Shown: positions 33,948-44,720 of the stretch, piece by piece
Layout: each line of letters opens with the position of its first letter
Position numbering within the stretch: the stretch's first letter is position 1
Source of the DNA: Dipteris shenzhenensis
Taxonomy: Eukaryota > Polypodiophyta > Polypodiopsida > Gleicheniales
Strand: one strand, 5' to 3'
Length of the DNA: 64,000 nucleotides
Assembly: GCA_047967505.1 (NCBI GenBank)
Contig: CM106539.1
The notes under the pieces: generated by a model
The model's database searches: none
What the model was told of the DNA's origin: nothing
Seen by the model: only the letters and a program-made list of their open reading frames with translations
Made by a program: the position numbers and the translations under genes

Positions 33948-35209
33948 ATGGACCCTCCCACAAGGCAAATAGATAATGGCTCAGAGGAGTGCAAAATGAA
34001 TGCCGTCAAAGAGTCAAAGGGGATAGAAGACCTCAACTCTACAAACATGGCTTCATTGGAAGAATTGGGAAGCTCTTTTAATGTTAGGGTTATGATTCAA
34101 CATAGACCTCAGTATCTTGAATTTGGGGGAGAGGAGATTTCAATCCTCTCTAGAGCTTCAAATGAGGTCAATAACAACGTTATGATGGCCATTCTCAGGT
34201 TTGATACAAACTTTTTCTCTGCTTGATAATTCAATATTTTGATTAAATCTAATAAGCTAATATTCATTTATTTGTTGGTGCAGTATAGTAATCTCATGAT
34301 TTGGTAGAGCCGTACAAAACCGTGTGTATATGTTGGATTCCCTCCTTTCTCCTATACTTAGCAATAGTAGAAAGACAATAGCCGATGTTTATAAATGGTT
34401 ACAGCCTTTACATTTACATGGCGTGCGAGTCCTATTTATGGCATATCACAAGATGTAAGTATCATGGCAAACTTTATTTTCATCTTATACTGGCAACATT
34501 GTGTTAAATAATAATGGTTCTTAATTATTCGTGTAGGGAACATTGGAGTCTGGTGGTTTGGGACCTTGAAGACAACTATTGTTGGTTTGTTAACTCGATT
34601 GTAGGCTTTCATGGCTCAGTGCAAATGTAAGTATTCTATTAATCTGTTGTTACTTCTATATTATGTACCTTATGTAATAGACACACTAAGTTTTTTTAAT
34701 ATGTCATGATGAGCAGGTCGATTGAGAAGTTGGTATCTGCTATCAGAGAAACAGGACAGTACAAAGACTCGCTAGACTTCCAAAAGTATTTAGTAGTAGA
34801 GCAGGAAGATGGGCATAGTTGTGGGTGGAGAGTTGCCTACAACTACATGTTGATTTTCAAAGAAATTTTCTCACTTAAGCCACAGATCTCATTGGAAGAC
34901 TCTTTGGAGCTCAAATATTCAGAGGAGGATATACAATTTTTTAGGGTTGAAATCATTCGAGACCTAATTGCTGCCATTAGAATACAACATGCAACTGAAG
35001 CAATATCAGAGCTTGCATTTAAAGAAGAGGAGACTGAGTCTATTGTGAAAGCACTACACACTACAGAAGAAGTAGAGACTCAGTGTACACCTACAACACC
35101 AGAGGCTCCACTGGAAGCATCAGAAGAGTTGCCACAGCCTCCGCTTGCATTTAAGGAAGAGGATACTAAGTCTACTCTGAAAGCACTACATACTACATAT
35201 AAGAAGTAG
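33948..35209 (+). pseudogene. Ulp1/C48 protease copy 3 (most complete)
   Basis: Starts at ATG 33948 (MDPPTRQIDNGSEECKMNAV). Exon 1 ends at about 34198; the next exons are about 34285-34455, 34537-34627 and 34717-35209. Motifs: VRVMIQHRPQYLEFGGEEIS; VYKWLQPLHLHGVRVLFMAY; EHWSLVVWDLEDNYCWFVNS (His in HW; Asn at the Asp position); then VVEQEDGHSCGWRVAYNYML with the catalytic Gln and Cys (TGT at 34820-34822). After a helical segment, the tail holds two imperfect repeats starting LAFKEEETESIVKALHTT and LAFKEEDTKSTLKALHTT. An in-frame TGA at 34297-34299, just after the first acceptor, is the only lesion seen. An alternative splice could skip it, so this copy may be only marginally broken. The family removes SUMO-type modifiers; a role in this element is inferred. 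Confidence 0.82.
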
Positions 35210-35713
35210 AGACTGAGTGTACATCTAGAGCACCACAACATCCATTGGAAGCATCAGAAGAGTTGCCACAGTCTCCATTAGAAGCATCAGAAGAGTTGTG
35301 ATGCATGTATGATGTTGTGTTTGTATATATGCATGAGGAGCATATTCTCATGATGTTGTTTACTCCATGAATATTATGGTTGACATTTATTTGTTGCAAT
35401 CTATGAATCATGATGTAGTTTTTGTTGATTATACACCAATTTTTGACTTATTACTTAAGTGGCATTTAGACATGATATTTATATATTTATTTCATGCACA
35501 CAATTTTATGATATGAATGTGTGATGATGTGATTATTAGGAAATATAACCTATTTCATGGCAATGTATCAATTCCCAATGCTCCACTCACTTAAAGTACA
35601 GCATTCCCAATGCTTTGCAAAATTTTATTCAGTTGGACAGTCTCCACTCACTTAAAGTAGAGCATTTCCAATGCTTCTCTCACTTTATTCCAACCCTTAT
35701 CCTTATCATAGCG

Positions 35714-36005
35714 AACACATCGTGCCTTAGTGCACTTGTAATCTTCCATCGTAGTCCTTCCACAAACACTCTCTTATTTCTTACATCCTAGTCCTTTTGA
35801 TTACACTTTACACCTTCCCTCACTTTATATCACTCTTGAAGGAGGGGCAGCTCACTGGCAAACACATCGTGCCTTAGTGCACTTATAATCTTCCATCGTA
35901 GTCCTTCCACAAACACTCTCTTATTTCTTACATCCTAGTCCTTCTGATTACACTTTACGTCTTCCCTCACTTTCGATCACTCTTGAAGGAGGGGCAGCTC
36001 ACTGT
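35714..36005. repeat. 147-bp tandem duplication
   Basis: AACACATCGTGCCTTAGTGC begins copies at 35714 and 35861. The copies differ at only a few bases and end with GGAGGGGCAGCTCACTG. Just upstream (35,570-35,700) a shorter motif, CACTCACTTAAAGTAGAGCA, is also duplicated. No coding signal. Confidence 0.92.
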
Positions 36006-36059
36006 GCATCCCTCGTTATCGCTCCCTCACTCTCCTTCTCCCACTTTCCCTCTAAGACA

Positions 36060-36513
36060 ATGACTACTTCTACCGGACTTCATTTACTGAACTCAAATTC
36101 TGTCTTAGATCTCTTTTGTATGGACCAATGAAGGGAAAATCATTCGAGGAGGATATGTTATGCACATGGCTGCTTGATTTGAACTCAGCAGAAGAGGTGA
36201 ATATCCTTAGCTTTCTTTTTCGCTTCTTTTAATCATGTACTTCTTATGCAAATGAGTTAAATTTTCGTACAGGATATGGCGGTGGCTAGAAGTTGTATTG
36301 AAAAAAATGGTGAAGATGAGGAAAGCCAAGAGAGAAAAGAAGAGTTGTGAATGCTTACAAGTCGGCAGAAGATTCGAAACAAGTTGTGAGGAGAGTCTGT
36401 GAGGAGATTTGCGATGCCAGCCCTGGTTACGCATGGCCTGCAAGTTTAAAGTCTGCTTGTTTTCATGAAGCCAATGCCATAGTAGGCACTTTCGAGGACA
36501 TATGCTCTCTCTA
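36060..36513 (+). pseudogene. Small coding-like exons of unknown identity
   Basis: A frame at about 36,129-36,195 (MKGKSFEEDMLCTWLLDLNS) ends at a GT donor. After an intron ending TTTCGTACAG (36,272), a second exon continues DMAVARSCIEKNGEDEESQE. A frame from about 36,353 reads SAEDSKQVVRRVCEEICDAS and GYAWPASLKSACFHEANAIV and stops at 36,513. The spacing suggests a short two- to three-exon gene, but I do not recognise it. It lies just beyond the Ulp1 cluster and could be part of the same transposon or a host gene fragment. Confidence 0.35.
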
Positions 36514-37055
36514 ATGACTTAATAGTCAAGTGATGTAAATTTAATTCCATAGAAATTTAAAGTAACTGTGAAATTTAATTCCATAGACTTATGTGTTTTC
36601 TAAAGTAATTGTAATAGACAAGAAATAAAACTACAGTTCCACAAAGACTTTTTAGTCCTCTAATGTAAAGTTGTAATAGATAAGAGAGACAAAGATGACA
36701 TCTTCTAGGCTGAGCTAATGGAAGGTGTTTTTTAACAATATATGGCTTTGAGTTATATGATCTACTTCTTGTACAAATGTGTCATGCTTTTTTTTAAATG
36801 TACTCTAGTTTTTTTTCTAATTTGATTCTTTAAAATCTTACTTTTTGTCTCTTTTAACAACATGAAGTCCTCTTTTTTTAATGTACTCTAGTTTTAATAA
36901 CATGTCACATCATTTTTTCTAATTTGATTTTTTAAAATCTTGCTTTTTGACTCAAAGTTTTGTTTTATAAGAGCCTCTTTTTTTTAAATGCTTTATCCAA
37001 AATTCTCTCTCAAAACGAATTTGGACGGTGCACTAGTCCAAAATTAATGAAATAG
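36514..37055. other. AT-rich non-coding sequence
   Basis: Contains a locally duplicated stretch (TGTACTCTAGTTTT and TTTTCTAATTTGATT each twice within 36,790-36,940). No gene or terminus identified. Confidence 0.4.
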
Positions 37056-37059
37056 GTGT

Positions 37060-38015
37060 TATTTCCCTCTTCTCTCCCTCTTCTTCAGATTCCTCTTTCC
37101 TTTTCGTCCTCCTTCTCTCCCTCTTCTTCCTCTTCCTTTCCCTCTTTCCTTTCCCTCTTCTTCCTCTTCTTGTCCACTTCCTCTTTTCCCTCTTCTTCCT
37201 CTTCTTTCCCTCTTTCCTTTCCCTCTTCTTCCTCTTCTTCTCCACTTTCTCATTTCCCTCTTCTCTCCCTCTTCTCTCCCTCTTCTTTCCCTCTTCTCTC
37301 CCTCTTGTTCTCTCTTTCCTTTCCCTCTTTTCTTTCCCTCATCTTCTCTCTTTCTCCCTTCTTGTCCACTTCCTCTTTTCCCTCTTCCTCCTCTTCTCTT
37401 CCTCTCCCTTTCCTCTTCTTTCTCTCTTCTTTCTCTCTTCTTCCTCTCTTCTTCCTCTTCTCTCCCTCATCTTCTCTCCTTCCTTTTCCTCTTCTTCCTC
37501 TTCTCGTCCACTTTCTCTTTTCCCTCTTCTTCCTCTTCTCTCCCTCTTTCCTTTCCCTCTTCTTTCTCATTTCCCTCTTCTCTCCCTCTTCTTCAAATTC
37601 CTCTTTCCTCTTCGTCCTCGTTCTCTCCCTCTTCTTCCTCTTCCTTTCCCTCTTTCCTTTCCCTCTTCTTCCTCTTCTCGTCCATTTCCTCTTTTCCCTC
37701 TTCTTCCTCTTCTTTCCCTCTTTCCTTTCCCTCTTCTTCCTCTTCTCCTCCACTTTCTCATTTCCCTCTTCTCTCCCTCTTCTCTCCCTCTTCTTTCCCT
37801 CTTCTCTCCCTCTTCTTCTCTCTTTCCTTTCCCTCTTCTTCCTCTTCTCGTCCACTACCTCTTTTCCCTCTTCTTCCTCTTTTTCCCTCTTTCCTTTCCC
37901 TCTTCTTCCTCTTCTCCTCCACTTTCTCTTTTCTCTCTTCTCTCCCTCTTCTTCAGATTCATCTTCCTCTTCTTCCTCTTCCTCTTCTTCTTTTTCTTCT
38001 TCTCTCCCTCTTTGC
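37060..38015. repeat. Pyrimidine-rich (CT) low-complexity tract upstream of TnpA D
   Basis: Nearly 1 kb of CCCTCTTCTTCCTCTT units on the plus strand, with longer periodicity: blocks such as CTCTTTCCTTTCCCTCTTC recur every 100 bp or so. Open frames on either strand (for example 37056-38075 plus, 37250-37855 minus) are compositional. It runs into the TnpA-like gene of element D. Confidence 0.92.
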
Positions 38016-38077
38016 CTATGCCTATGCCTATGTTTGTTTTTTTGTTTTTTGTTTTCGTGTTTGTGTCTATGTTAGAC

Positions 38078-39600
38078 ATGGGATCACGTCACTCATCCGA
38101 CGAGTACGGATAGCCTCACAGGAGAGCTCATGATCTATATGCTCGAGAGGACTTTGATTCCTCTCAGGTGACTACCCCGAGGACTACCCTTGGTCCGCCG
38201 ACTCCTCTCGGACCTAGCACTACGACTACCCCTGGTCCGACTCCTCTTCCACGTAGCACAATGACTACCCCTTGGGGAACTCCTTTGCTAGTTGCGCATG
38301 GCTTTGTCGGGAGTCTCGACGAGTTTGTAGCGCAGATGAGTGATGAGGAGGTAGCGAGATTCTTCTCTCTGCTATCTCAGAGGACCTCAGCAATTCCCTC
38401 CCCTACACTGACGGCTAGACGTACTGCCCAGTCGTCCCCTCATGCCCCTTCGACCAAGGGGTCATCACCTACGGATGCATCTCGTAAGGGAAGGAAGAGT
38501 AGGAAGGGTATCTTATGTTGTGCTGACGCAGGAGATGTAGACGAGTCAGCACACTCACGTTCCTACAGGTCTCCACTTGGTCCGGAGACACAGTATCAGT
38601 CAGGTCCCTTGCCCTCTCCTACTCCCACTGCTACTCCTCGCTCCACTCCTTCTAACTCTGCTACCATCAGTCCTCCTTACTCATCAGGGGATCTCTCCTA
38701 TCAAATCACAGCAGCTGGAGAGATAATAGAAGATAGAAAGGGCAAAGCAGTGATGGCCACCATGAGGCAGTTGATGAGCCATCACTTCAAGAGCGGCATT
38801 GCTACCGATTGGCGGTATCAAGATGACCAAACGAAGCAAGCGGTCATCGATGAATTAAAACAAAAATACCCTAACCTACCAAATTGGGAGTTTAATGAGG
38901 ATTATATGTGAGAACGCATGGGTTTGGTCTTGAAGCATCGTAGATCAACCTTGCATACTTCCATCACAAAGGGGTTGGCTAAACCCAGCTAGGCAGACAA
39001 AGCTGATTGGAAGTTCTTCAAGAAGCAGAATAGGGACAATCCCGAATTGTTCGAGGGTCAGAGGAGGGCTGGAAGAGACGGCTGGACATGGTAGGTACTT
39101 CGCACTTTGGTGCAGACAGATGGTTGGCGTTCGAGGCAATCGTGGTAAGTCTACTTCTTCTCATTTAATGTATTGTTCTATTTGTTTTACTACATATTAC
39201 ATGCACTTTAGCTAACTCTAACACTCATAAATTGGATCCACAGCAAGTTGCAATGAGTCGTCTTCCTACAGATGCAGAGATGCGACGCGCATTTCGGATA
39301 GAAGCTGTGGTTTATTGAGCAAGAGGCAATGGGAGTGACGGTTGATTGGGCTGAGCTAGTTGCTCGCACGGTATAAGTCTACTCCTATTTGTAATCTCAC
39401 TTTTTAAATTGTTTTATTCTTTAAGTTCCAATCTAATTTTCACTCTTAGGGTCAAAGCTCAAGCGTCCCATCATCAAAGGCGAGCGATCACTAGGGCCAG
39501 GGATCAGACGCACGTGACGAGGATCAGGAAGAAGGAACAGCTCACGAGGACCAAGGAACAAGCCAACAAGATGAGGACAATTCGGATTCGGATGAGTAGT
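38078..39600 (+). pseudogene. CACTA element D second protein, TnpA-like (Transposase_24 type)
   Basis: Plus-strand gene beginning at ATG 38078 (MGSRHSSDEYG) directly after the pyrimidine tract. A TAG interrupts at 38111. The frame then stays open to 38911: a low-complexity Pro/Ser/Thr-rich N-terminal third, and a conserved C-terminal part reading GDLSYQITAAGEIIEDRKGK, VMATMRQLMSHHFKSG and AVIDELKQKYPNLPNWEF. That region matches the corresponding part of element C (52,754-53,005) and resembles the plant En/Spm TnpA-like family. Downstream exon pieces read KLWFIEQEAMGVTVDWAELV (39,300-39,370) and, from 39,451, an acidic tail ending DEDNSDSDE. There are stops at 38111, 38990 and 39497. The TNP2 partner is absent. 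Confidence 0.7.
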
Positions 39601-39924
39601 AGTAGTAGTGGTGGTAGTAGCAATTTGCATTTTCTTCGCCCTGTATGTCATTTTGTATATCCGCTCGTTTGAGCAATTTTGTATCACCCTTTTGAAAGGG
39701 TAATTTTGTAACAAACAATGTTGTATATGTTCGACATGTATATGCTTTTGTTGCTCGATCATTTCATTTGAGCGATTTTGTATCACCCTTTTTGCAAGGG
39801 AAATTTTGTTATAAAAAATCTTTGTTTTGTAATTACCCAAAAAAAAAAAGGATTAGTGGGGCTAAACAGGGCCATAGGAAGCCCTGTTTAGCCCCACTAG
39901 TCCTTTTTTTAAGTTCAATTAATT

Positions 39925-40110
39925 GTCGCTACATAGTGACGTTTACCAATGTCGCTATATAGTGACGTTTACGATGGTCACTATATAGCGACGATTTATA
40001 GTGATGGTTCTTTTCCGATGCTTTTAGCGACGTTTGCGCCCGTGAAAAAAAAAGTTTTAATGTAAAAAGCGTCAGTATTTTTGTCGGAAAATGGCCTATG
40101 CCTTGTAGTG
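39925..40110 (+). mobile_element. CACTA element D right terminus and subterminal motifs
   Basis: The element ends at 40110 with ...GGCCTATGCCTTGTAGTG, the complement of CACTACAAGGCATAGGCC. Three palindromic motifs (TCGCTACATAGTGAC, TCGCTATATAGTGAC, TCACTATATAGCGAC) lie at 39,927-39,991. The terminal 970 bp are repeated in inverted orientation at 55,912-56,905. The left end of D was not found; the bases following the terminus are ATA. Confidence 0.85.
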
Positions 40111-40339
40111 ATAATAGACAATAGTATAAACTCGTATTCATGATCCAAGATACTACAATCAAGAACTCATATTGCATACTTCTCTCTCTCAATCTATTAC
40201 CATCTTGCTATATCCAACCTCATGGTTGGAATTTAAGTTACAACTTCTAACCATTAAGACTCTTGACATTCCGATACTAAAGTCGGATTACTTATTCTAC
40301 CCCTTAACACATCCAAGGATAATCTTGCTAACTCTCACC

Positions 40340-41400
40340 TTCTCTAAGCATGTGTCACTCCTATGAAATTACTAATATAAAATAACTCCTCTCTTATAGA
40401 TAGACTTTTAGTGGTAGCACGAGCCACATATAGACCTACAGGATGAGGCATATAATCAAGGTCATGTCCTAAACACTCTTCATATATACAATTTTTCCTA
40501 TCTCTATATCCCACAAAAGTATTTGTGTTACAACTACCTTGTGTATAAGGCATGCCATCTACATAGATAGGATCTCTATAGCTCAATGTTCTTCAGCCTT
40601 TTTTTAAAATGAAAATGACTTCTATTAAGTGTGAAAATAGCCTTGAGTGCTTGGTGCTAAAGGCAAGAGTACATCATGCATAGCATGAGAAAACTAGAGT
40701 GGTTCAAGCCCTGCTCTTGCTCGACAAAGATCTAACAAAGTTGTAGTGAAAATAAAAAAGAAAGGACAACTTCTCACTAAGGAAAGTAGTCCTCTAGGAA
40801 GAGGGAGGGGCTTGTTTCTCTCCCTCTCTAAGTGATGCAAAATTCATACATATTCCATCTGTCTATAAGCCAAGGATGTAAGTAAGAGGATGATGCCAAT
40901 CACTCCATGAATACCTAGAGAGAGAAAATGGCATCAATGTGACAACATAATCACTTGGTACATTAAAATGTATAATCCTCAATTAAAATACCATTGAAAG
41001 TAGATGGAGCTATCAAGTACAGGGGCGAAATGGAGCTATCAAGTACATGAAGATCTTGTAAAATGTATAATCCTCAACTAAAATACCATTGACAGTAGAT
41101 GGAGCTATCAAGTACCAGTGACCCCAATAAGAGAAATCCTCATGCTCATGAGGAAGATCAAACTGTAGCCAAGCATCATATGTTGTACGGTCATAACTCA
41201 TGACAAGTTCTCTCAATCGAGAAGGAAGTGGGTGGTACCAAGAGTCTCATCCACAACATGATCAATAATTGTAGATGATGATAAGAAGTTGCCTCTAGTA
41301 ACCTCAATGCAGGTGTGCAATCGCAAGCCTCCAATAAATAGTGGGCCCGCTATGCAACTTGTCATGATCATGTGATGATTATTCTTCCTCCTCAAGTGTA
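40340..41400 (-). pseudogene. Decayed minus-strand exons, possible SET-domain fragment
   Basis: The minus frame at 40586-40344 reads DPIYVDGMPYTQGSCNTNTF, RDRKNCIYEECLGHDLDYMP and HPVGLYVARATTKSLSIREE, then LFY before a GT donor. GLYVARA..KSLS..EELFY resembles the end of a SET methyltransferase domain (GLFA.R.I..GEEL.YDYG), with the YG part expected on the next exon. This is suggestive only. Two further minus frames at 41216-41013 (PHEHEDFSYWGHWYLIAPST) and 41395-41213 (CIAGPLFIGGLRLHTCIEVT) have no family I recognise, though each looks protein-like. They may be remains of one captured or host gene. Confidence 0.3.
40971..41115. repeat. 95-bp imperfect tandem duplication
   Basis: TATAATCCTCAA(T/C)TAAAATACC starts copies at 40971 and 41066. 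GATGGAGCTATCAAGTAC occurs in each, with a further partial copy between. Confidence 0.85.
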
Positions 41401-43800
41401 ATCCTTGTGTAATAGGAGGTCAACTCATCCCTATAACCTAACATATCATTAATTTTTATATGTTTCACAATTAAAAAATCATCTGAATACAAAGAAGGGA
41501 AAAATAAAATGTGCTAGAGTTATATATACCATGAGTAGTGGTACAACTTGGCTCCTTTTTAGAAAACTTGGTCATCTTCCTCTAAACATCATCTCAAGTG
41601 CACCCGGATATTTGGAATGTGTGCTAGAGTATGCCTTTGCAATCTACCCATCAACAAGTGCTCTTGTCCTCAAATCTAAGCTAACATCTCATAGAGAATC
41701 CTCTAATGATGATGATGGTGGTGACTGGGGAACACTATCACTAGAGCACACAAGTATAGGTGATGATGGTGTACCTGATGATTGGCTACACAAATCCATC
41801 TCTTGTATGAGAAAAAGGCACATGTTTCTACCGATGTCATATAAGAGACTCAAAATCATAGTTCAAATGACAATAATATAGATGAGAGCTTCCTTAAAGT
41901 GTCTTGTTCACTTAAATACTATGAGGGGTCTTCACTATCAAATACATAAGATAGCCCTTGCAATCCACAAAAGGAGATTTATTTTCTTGTGGAGTTATAG
42001 AAAACATACATAATTTAGGGGTATAATGGGTTATATAAGTAGCCCTTGAGTGATCACACATGCTATATGGGGTTTCTACATAGTGGACCTCTCAAGAATA
42101 AATATTGTATATTAAAGTGTTCCTTTATTACACCTTAAGGCTAGGGCCTAGAAGGTTAGTATGTACTATTGGCATTTCTTTTGTAATGTGAAACACGTTA
42201 TGAAAAACATATTATTATACATTGTTTTGTTTAAATATGCATGTAGATTGAAGACGTTTTATAATACACCATATATATATATAATGTATCTTGAGCTTAG
42301 TATCTCAAGCTTGCAAAATAAAGGCATTAATTGGCATAATCATAAAGTGACAAGTGGGCCATCTCATCTTTTATCCCTCTCATTCTCTAAGTGTGGCTTT
42401 CTTTCTTTCTTTATTTTTTTGGAATTTTATACTTTAAAGTAAATTGATTTAACCTCAATGTATGATTTCAAACCGTTTTGAATTTCCTTTTTTATGCTAT
42501 GAATTCCATTTTTCTGAATAGAGGAGCCTCTCAAGGGTCTATGGAAAGTTGGGATTTTTTTGGGGCTGATGCGGTAGACATTTTGTTTTGTGTGTATTTG
42601 GTCCACATGACTATTTTGAAATTGCAGTTCGTGTTAAGTGTTGTGTTACTTTGTTTACCCTAACCCTAACGTATTATAAACATTTTAATGGGCATTAACG
42701 TTGTCTTTCTTTAGTAGTATATGAGGCACGATTCACATCCAGACAAGGGGATGGTGGAGCAGCGGTGTTAGTTGTTGGCACCAAATAATTGGATAAAATG
42801 CAAGTCTATTGTATAGGTAGCCTACCCAGGTTGGATACAAACAAAGGGTGTGGAAAACTTAAAAAAGCAAAAGGTTGAGTGTAACATTTCATGTTTATCC
42901 AATCAAATGGGTAAAAGCTGTTGCAATTTCTGGTAATGTGTAAAATTCATCAACTCCCAAACACCATTTCTTAGCCTAGGCATAAGGAAGTGTGTGAATA
43001 GGTGCCCACAATGTTGCCAAAAATAAAACTGATTAATTAGTAGTGGAGGCAATGGGTGAGACGACACGATTAACCCAAGCAAATAAGTGCCGACTTAACA
43101 CATAAATAAATGTGATTCAGGAAGGTTTGAGATTAGAGAAGAAGTCTCGAAGCTTCCGCAACATCCACCTTGAGGAAGTATAAGAAGAGGAGGGATGGCG
43201 TGGGAGACTTGAGGAAGGGTGGAGGAGAGTAGGGTAGGGAGAGGCGGCAGGGAGAGCAGAGGCACAGGGCAACATGGAGAGTAGAGGTGAAGGGCAGAAT
43301 GATGCACAACTAATCAATTCACATGGGATAGTAGAGCTTGTTCCCACATCCTGATCTATGAGCAGGATCACTAGGCGCCCATGCCAACACCGTTCCCTAT
43401 AACTTCTGTCTCACTGCCACGCCCAAACTCAACGGTGTACCGCCTCGCTAGAGATTGATTTTTTCCCTCTCCACTCGAGCATTTCAGGGTTATATATCTC
43501 CCAACCACTCACATCGTTGGGTTTTGTAGGTTTTTTGTTCACTTCTTATGATTTTTTGCAAGGTTGCAGGTCTTTTCGTCAGAGATGGGGAATGAGCAAT
43601 CTGATGGTAGCTCATGGGAACATTCTCTCACCTCTGCCCACAAATGCTGCTTCAACAGTCTGTGGAGGAGCGTGGGAATGTTGTTTGAATCTATCTGCAG
43701 GCCACGATAGCACTAATTAATAGCGAATTTATTTTCAGAGAGCGAGTGAATAGGGCTCCCAAGCGAGAAAATGATGCCAATTAATTAATTTGTGAGTGGG
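41401..43800. other. No recognisable gene
   Basis: AT-rich with scattered short frames (116 residues at 41531-41881, 93 at 42161-42442) that look non-coding. A four-unit telomere-like stretch (CCCTAACCCTAAC) lies at 42,657. The minus frames at 43,095-43,371 are low in complexity. Nothing more is supported. Confidence 0.35.
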
Positions 43801-43859
43801 TGGGGCGGTTGATTAGGGAGATTAACGTAAGATTTGAGGGCCAACTAATGTTCCCAGAA

Positions 43860-43930
43860 TGTTGGAAGGTTCCAAAAAATCTAGAGTGGGGAGCTTCTTG
43901 GAGAAGCTTCTACTTTCTAGAAGGTTCTGG
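43860..43930. promoter_or_regulatory. Cluster of heat-shock-element-like motifs
   Basis: Within 70 bp there are several nGAAn/nTTCn pentamers in alternating orientation: TGGAAGGTTCCA (43863-43874), CTTCTTGGAGAAGCTTCT (43894-43911) and TTTCTAGAAGGTTCT (43914-43928). This density matches consensus plant heat-shock elements bound by HSF. A diverged second copy of the same promoter-like unit lies at 44,390-44,460 with GGCTTCTTCGAGAAGCC and then CCCCCTTATAAG, which may be a TATA box. No gene is evident downstream, so it may belong to a retroelement LTR. Confidence 0.45.
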
Positions 43931-44034
43931 CAGCTGCTGTAAAGAGCAAGCCAGGCTAAAGGGAGAAGGGGGGCTATGAAAGACTCCCAACCACTGCGAT
44001 GAGCAGTAGTGAAGGAGGAATAGGAGGGGAGGGT

Positions 44035-44280
44035 TGAGTGGAGGCAATGGAGGGAGAGGGTGGATGGAGAGGGAGAGGGGAGGGTGGAGATGAAGGAGAG
44101 GCAGGAGAGGAAGCTAAGGGAAGAGGGAGAGGAAGCGAAGGTAGGAGAAGAAGAATGATAGGGAGAGGGAGAGATAGAAGAAGAAGGAAGAAGGGGGCAG
44201 GAGAAGAAGGCGAAGGGAGAGCTCATGGAGCGCAGAAGAAGGCAAAGGTAGGGGAAGAAGAAGGAGAAGGAGCAGCCGAA
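44035..44280. repeat. GA-rich low-complexity tract
   Basis: Purine-rich plus strand (GGAGAGGG, GAAGAAGAAG units) following the first heat-shock-like unit. Open frames here are compositional. Confidence 0.85.
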
Positions 44281-44394
44281 TAGGGCCCCACAGCGACAAA
44301 AAAATCCTTATTAGAATTAGTCTAAGGGAGCGCAATGTCAATTAACGTAAGGATTGCGAAGCCTAATTGATGGGAGAGGCAAATTTAGGAGTGT

Positions 44395-44720
44395 TCCAAA
44401 AACTTGGCAGTGGCTTCTTCGAGAAGCCACCGAGTCTTAAATGTTCTACCCCCTTATAAGAGGAGGAGAGGGGGGGGGGCAGAGTAACAAGCAGGGGGGT
44501 TGTGAAGTCCTCCCAATACAAGGAGGAAGAAGGGGAGGAAGGGGGAGTGAGGAGTGGGAAGGAGGAAGGAGGAGGGGGGTGGAGAAGGAGGAGGAGCATG
44601 GAATGGGAACTGAGGAGGAGGAGGAGGGGGGGAAGAAGGAGGGAAAGAAGAAGGCAACGAAATGGATGAGGAGGAGGGGCGAAAGGAGTGGGGAGAGGGA
44701 GGGACTGAAGCTCGGGGGGG
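44395..44720. repeat. Second copy of the promoter-like unit with GA-rich tract
   Basis: A diverged duplicate of the 43.8-44.3 kb arrangement: TTCCAAAAACTTGG, then a GGCTTCTTCGAGAAGCC inverted repeat, TTATAAG, and a purine-rich tract (44,455-44,720) with a G8-9 run near 44,470. Confidence 0.6.

Noticed and set aside
37056-38075. 339-residue Ser/Phe/Leu frame and 201-residue Arg/Lys/Glu antisense frame
   Set aside because: Artefacts of the pyrimidine tract; stops are absent on both strands because the codons TAA, TAG and TGA cannot arise there.
42655-42672. Telomere at CCCTAACCCTAACG
   Set aside because: Two to three units only, expected by chance or as a minor remnant.
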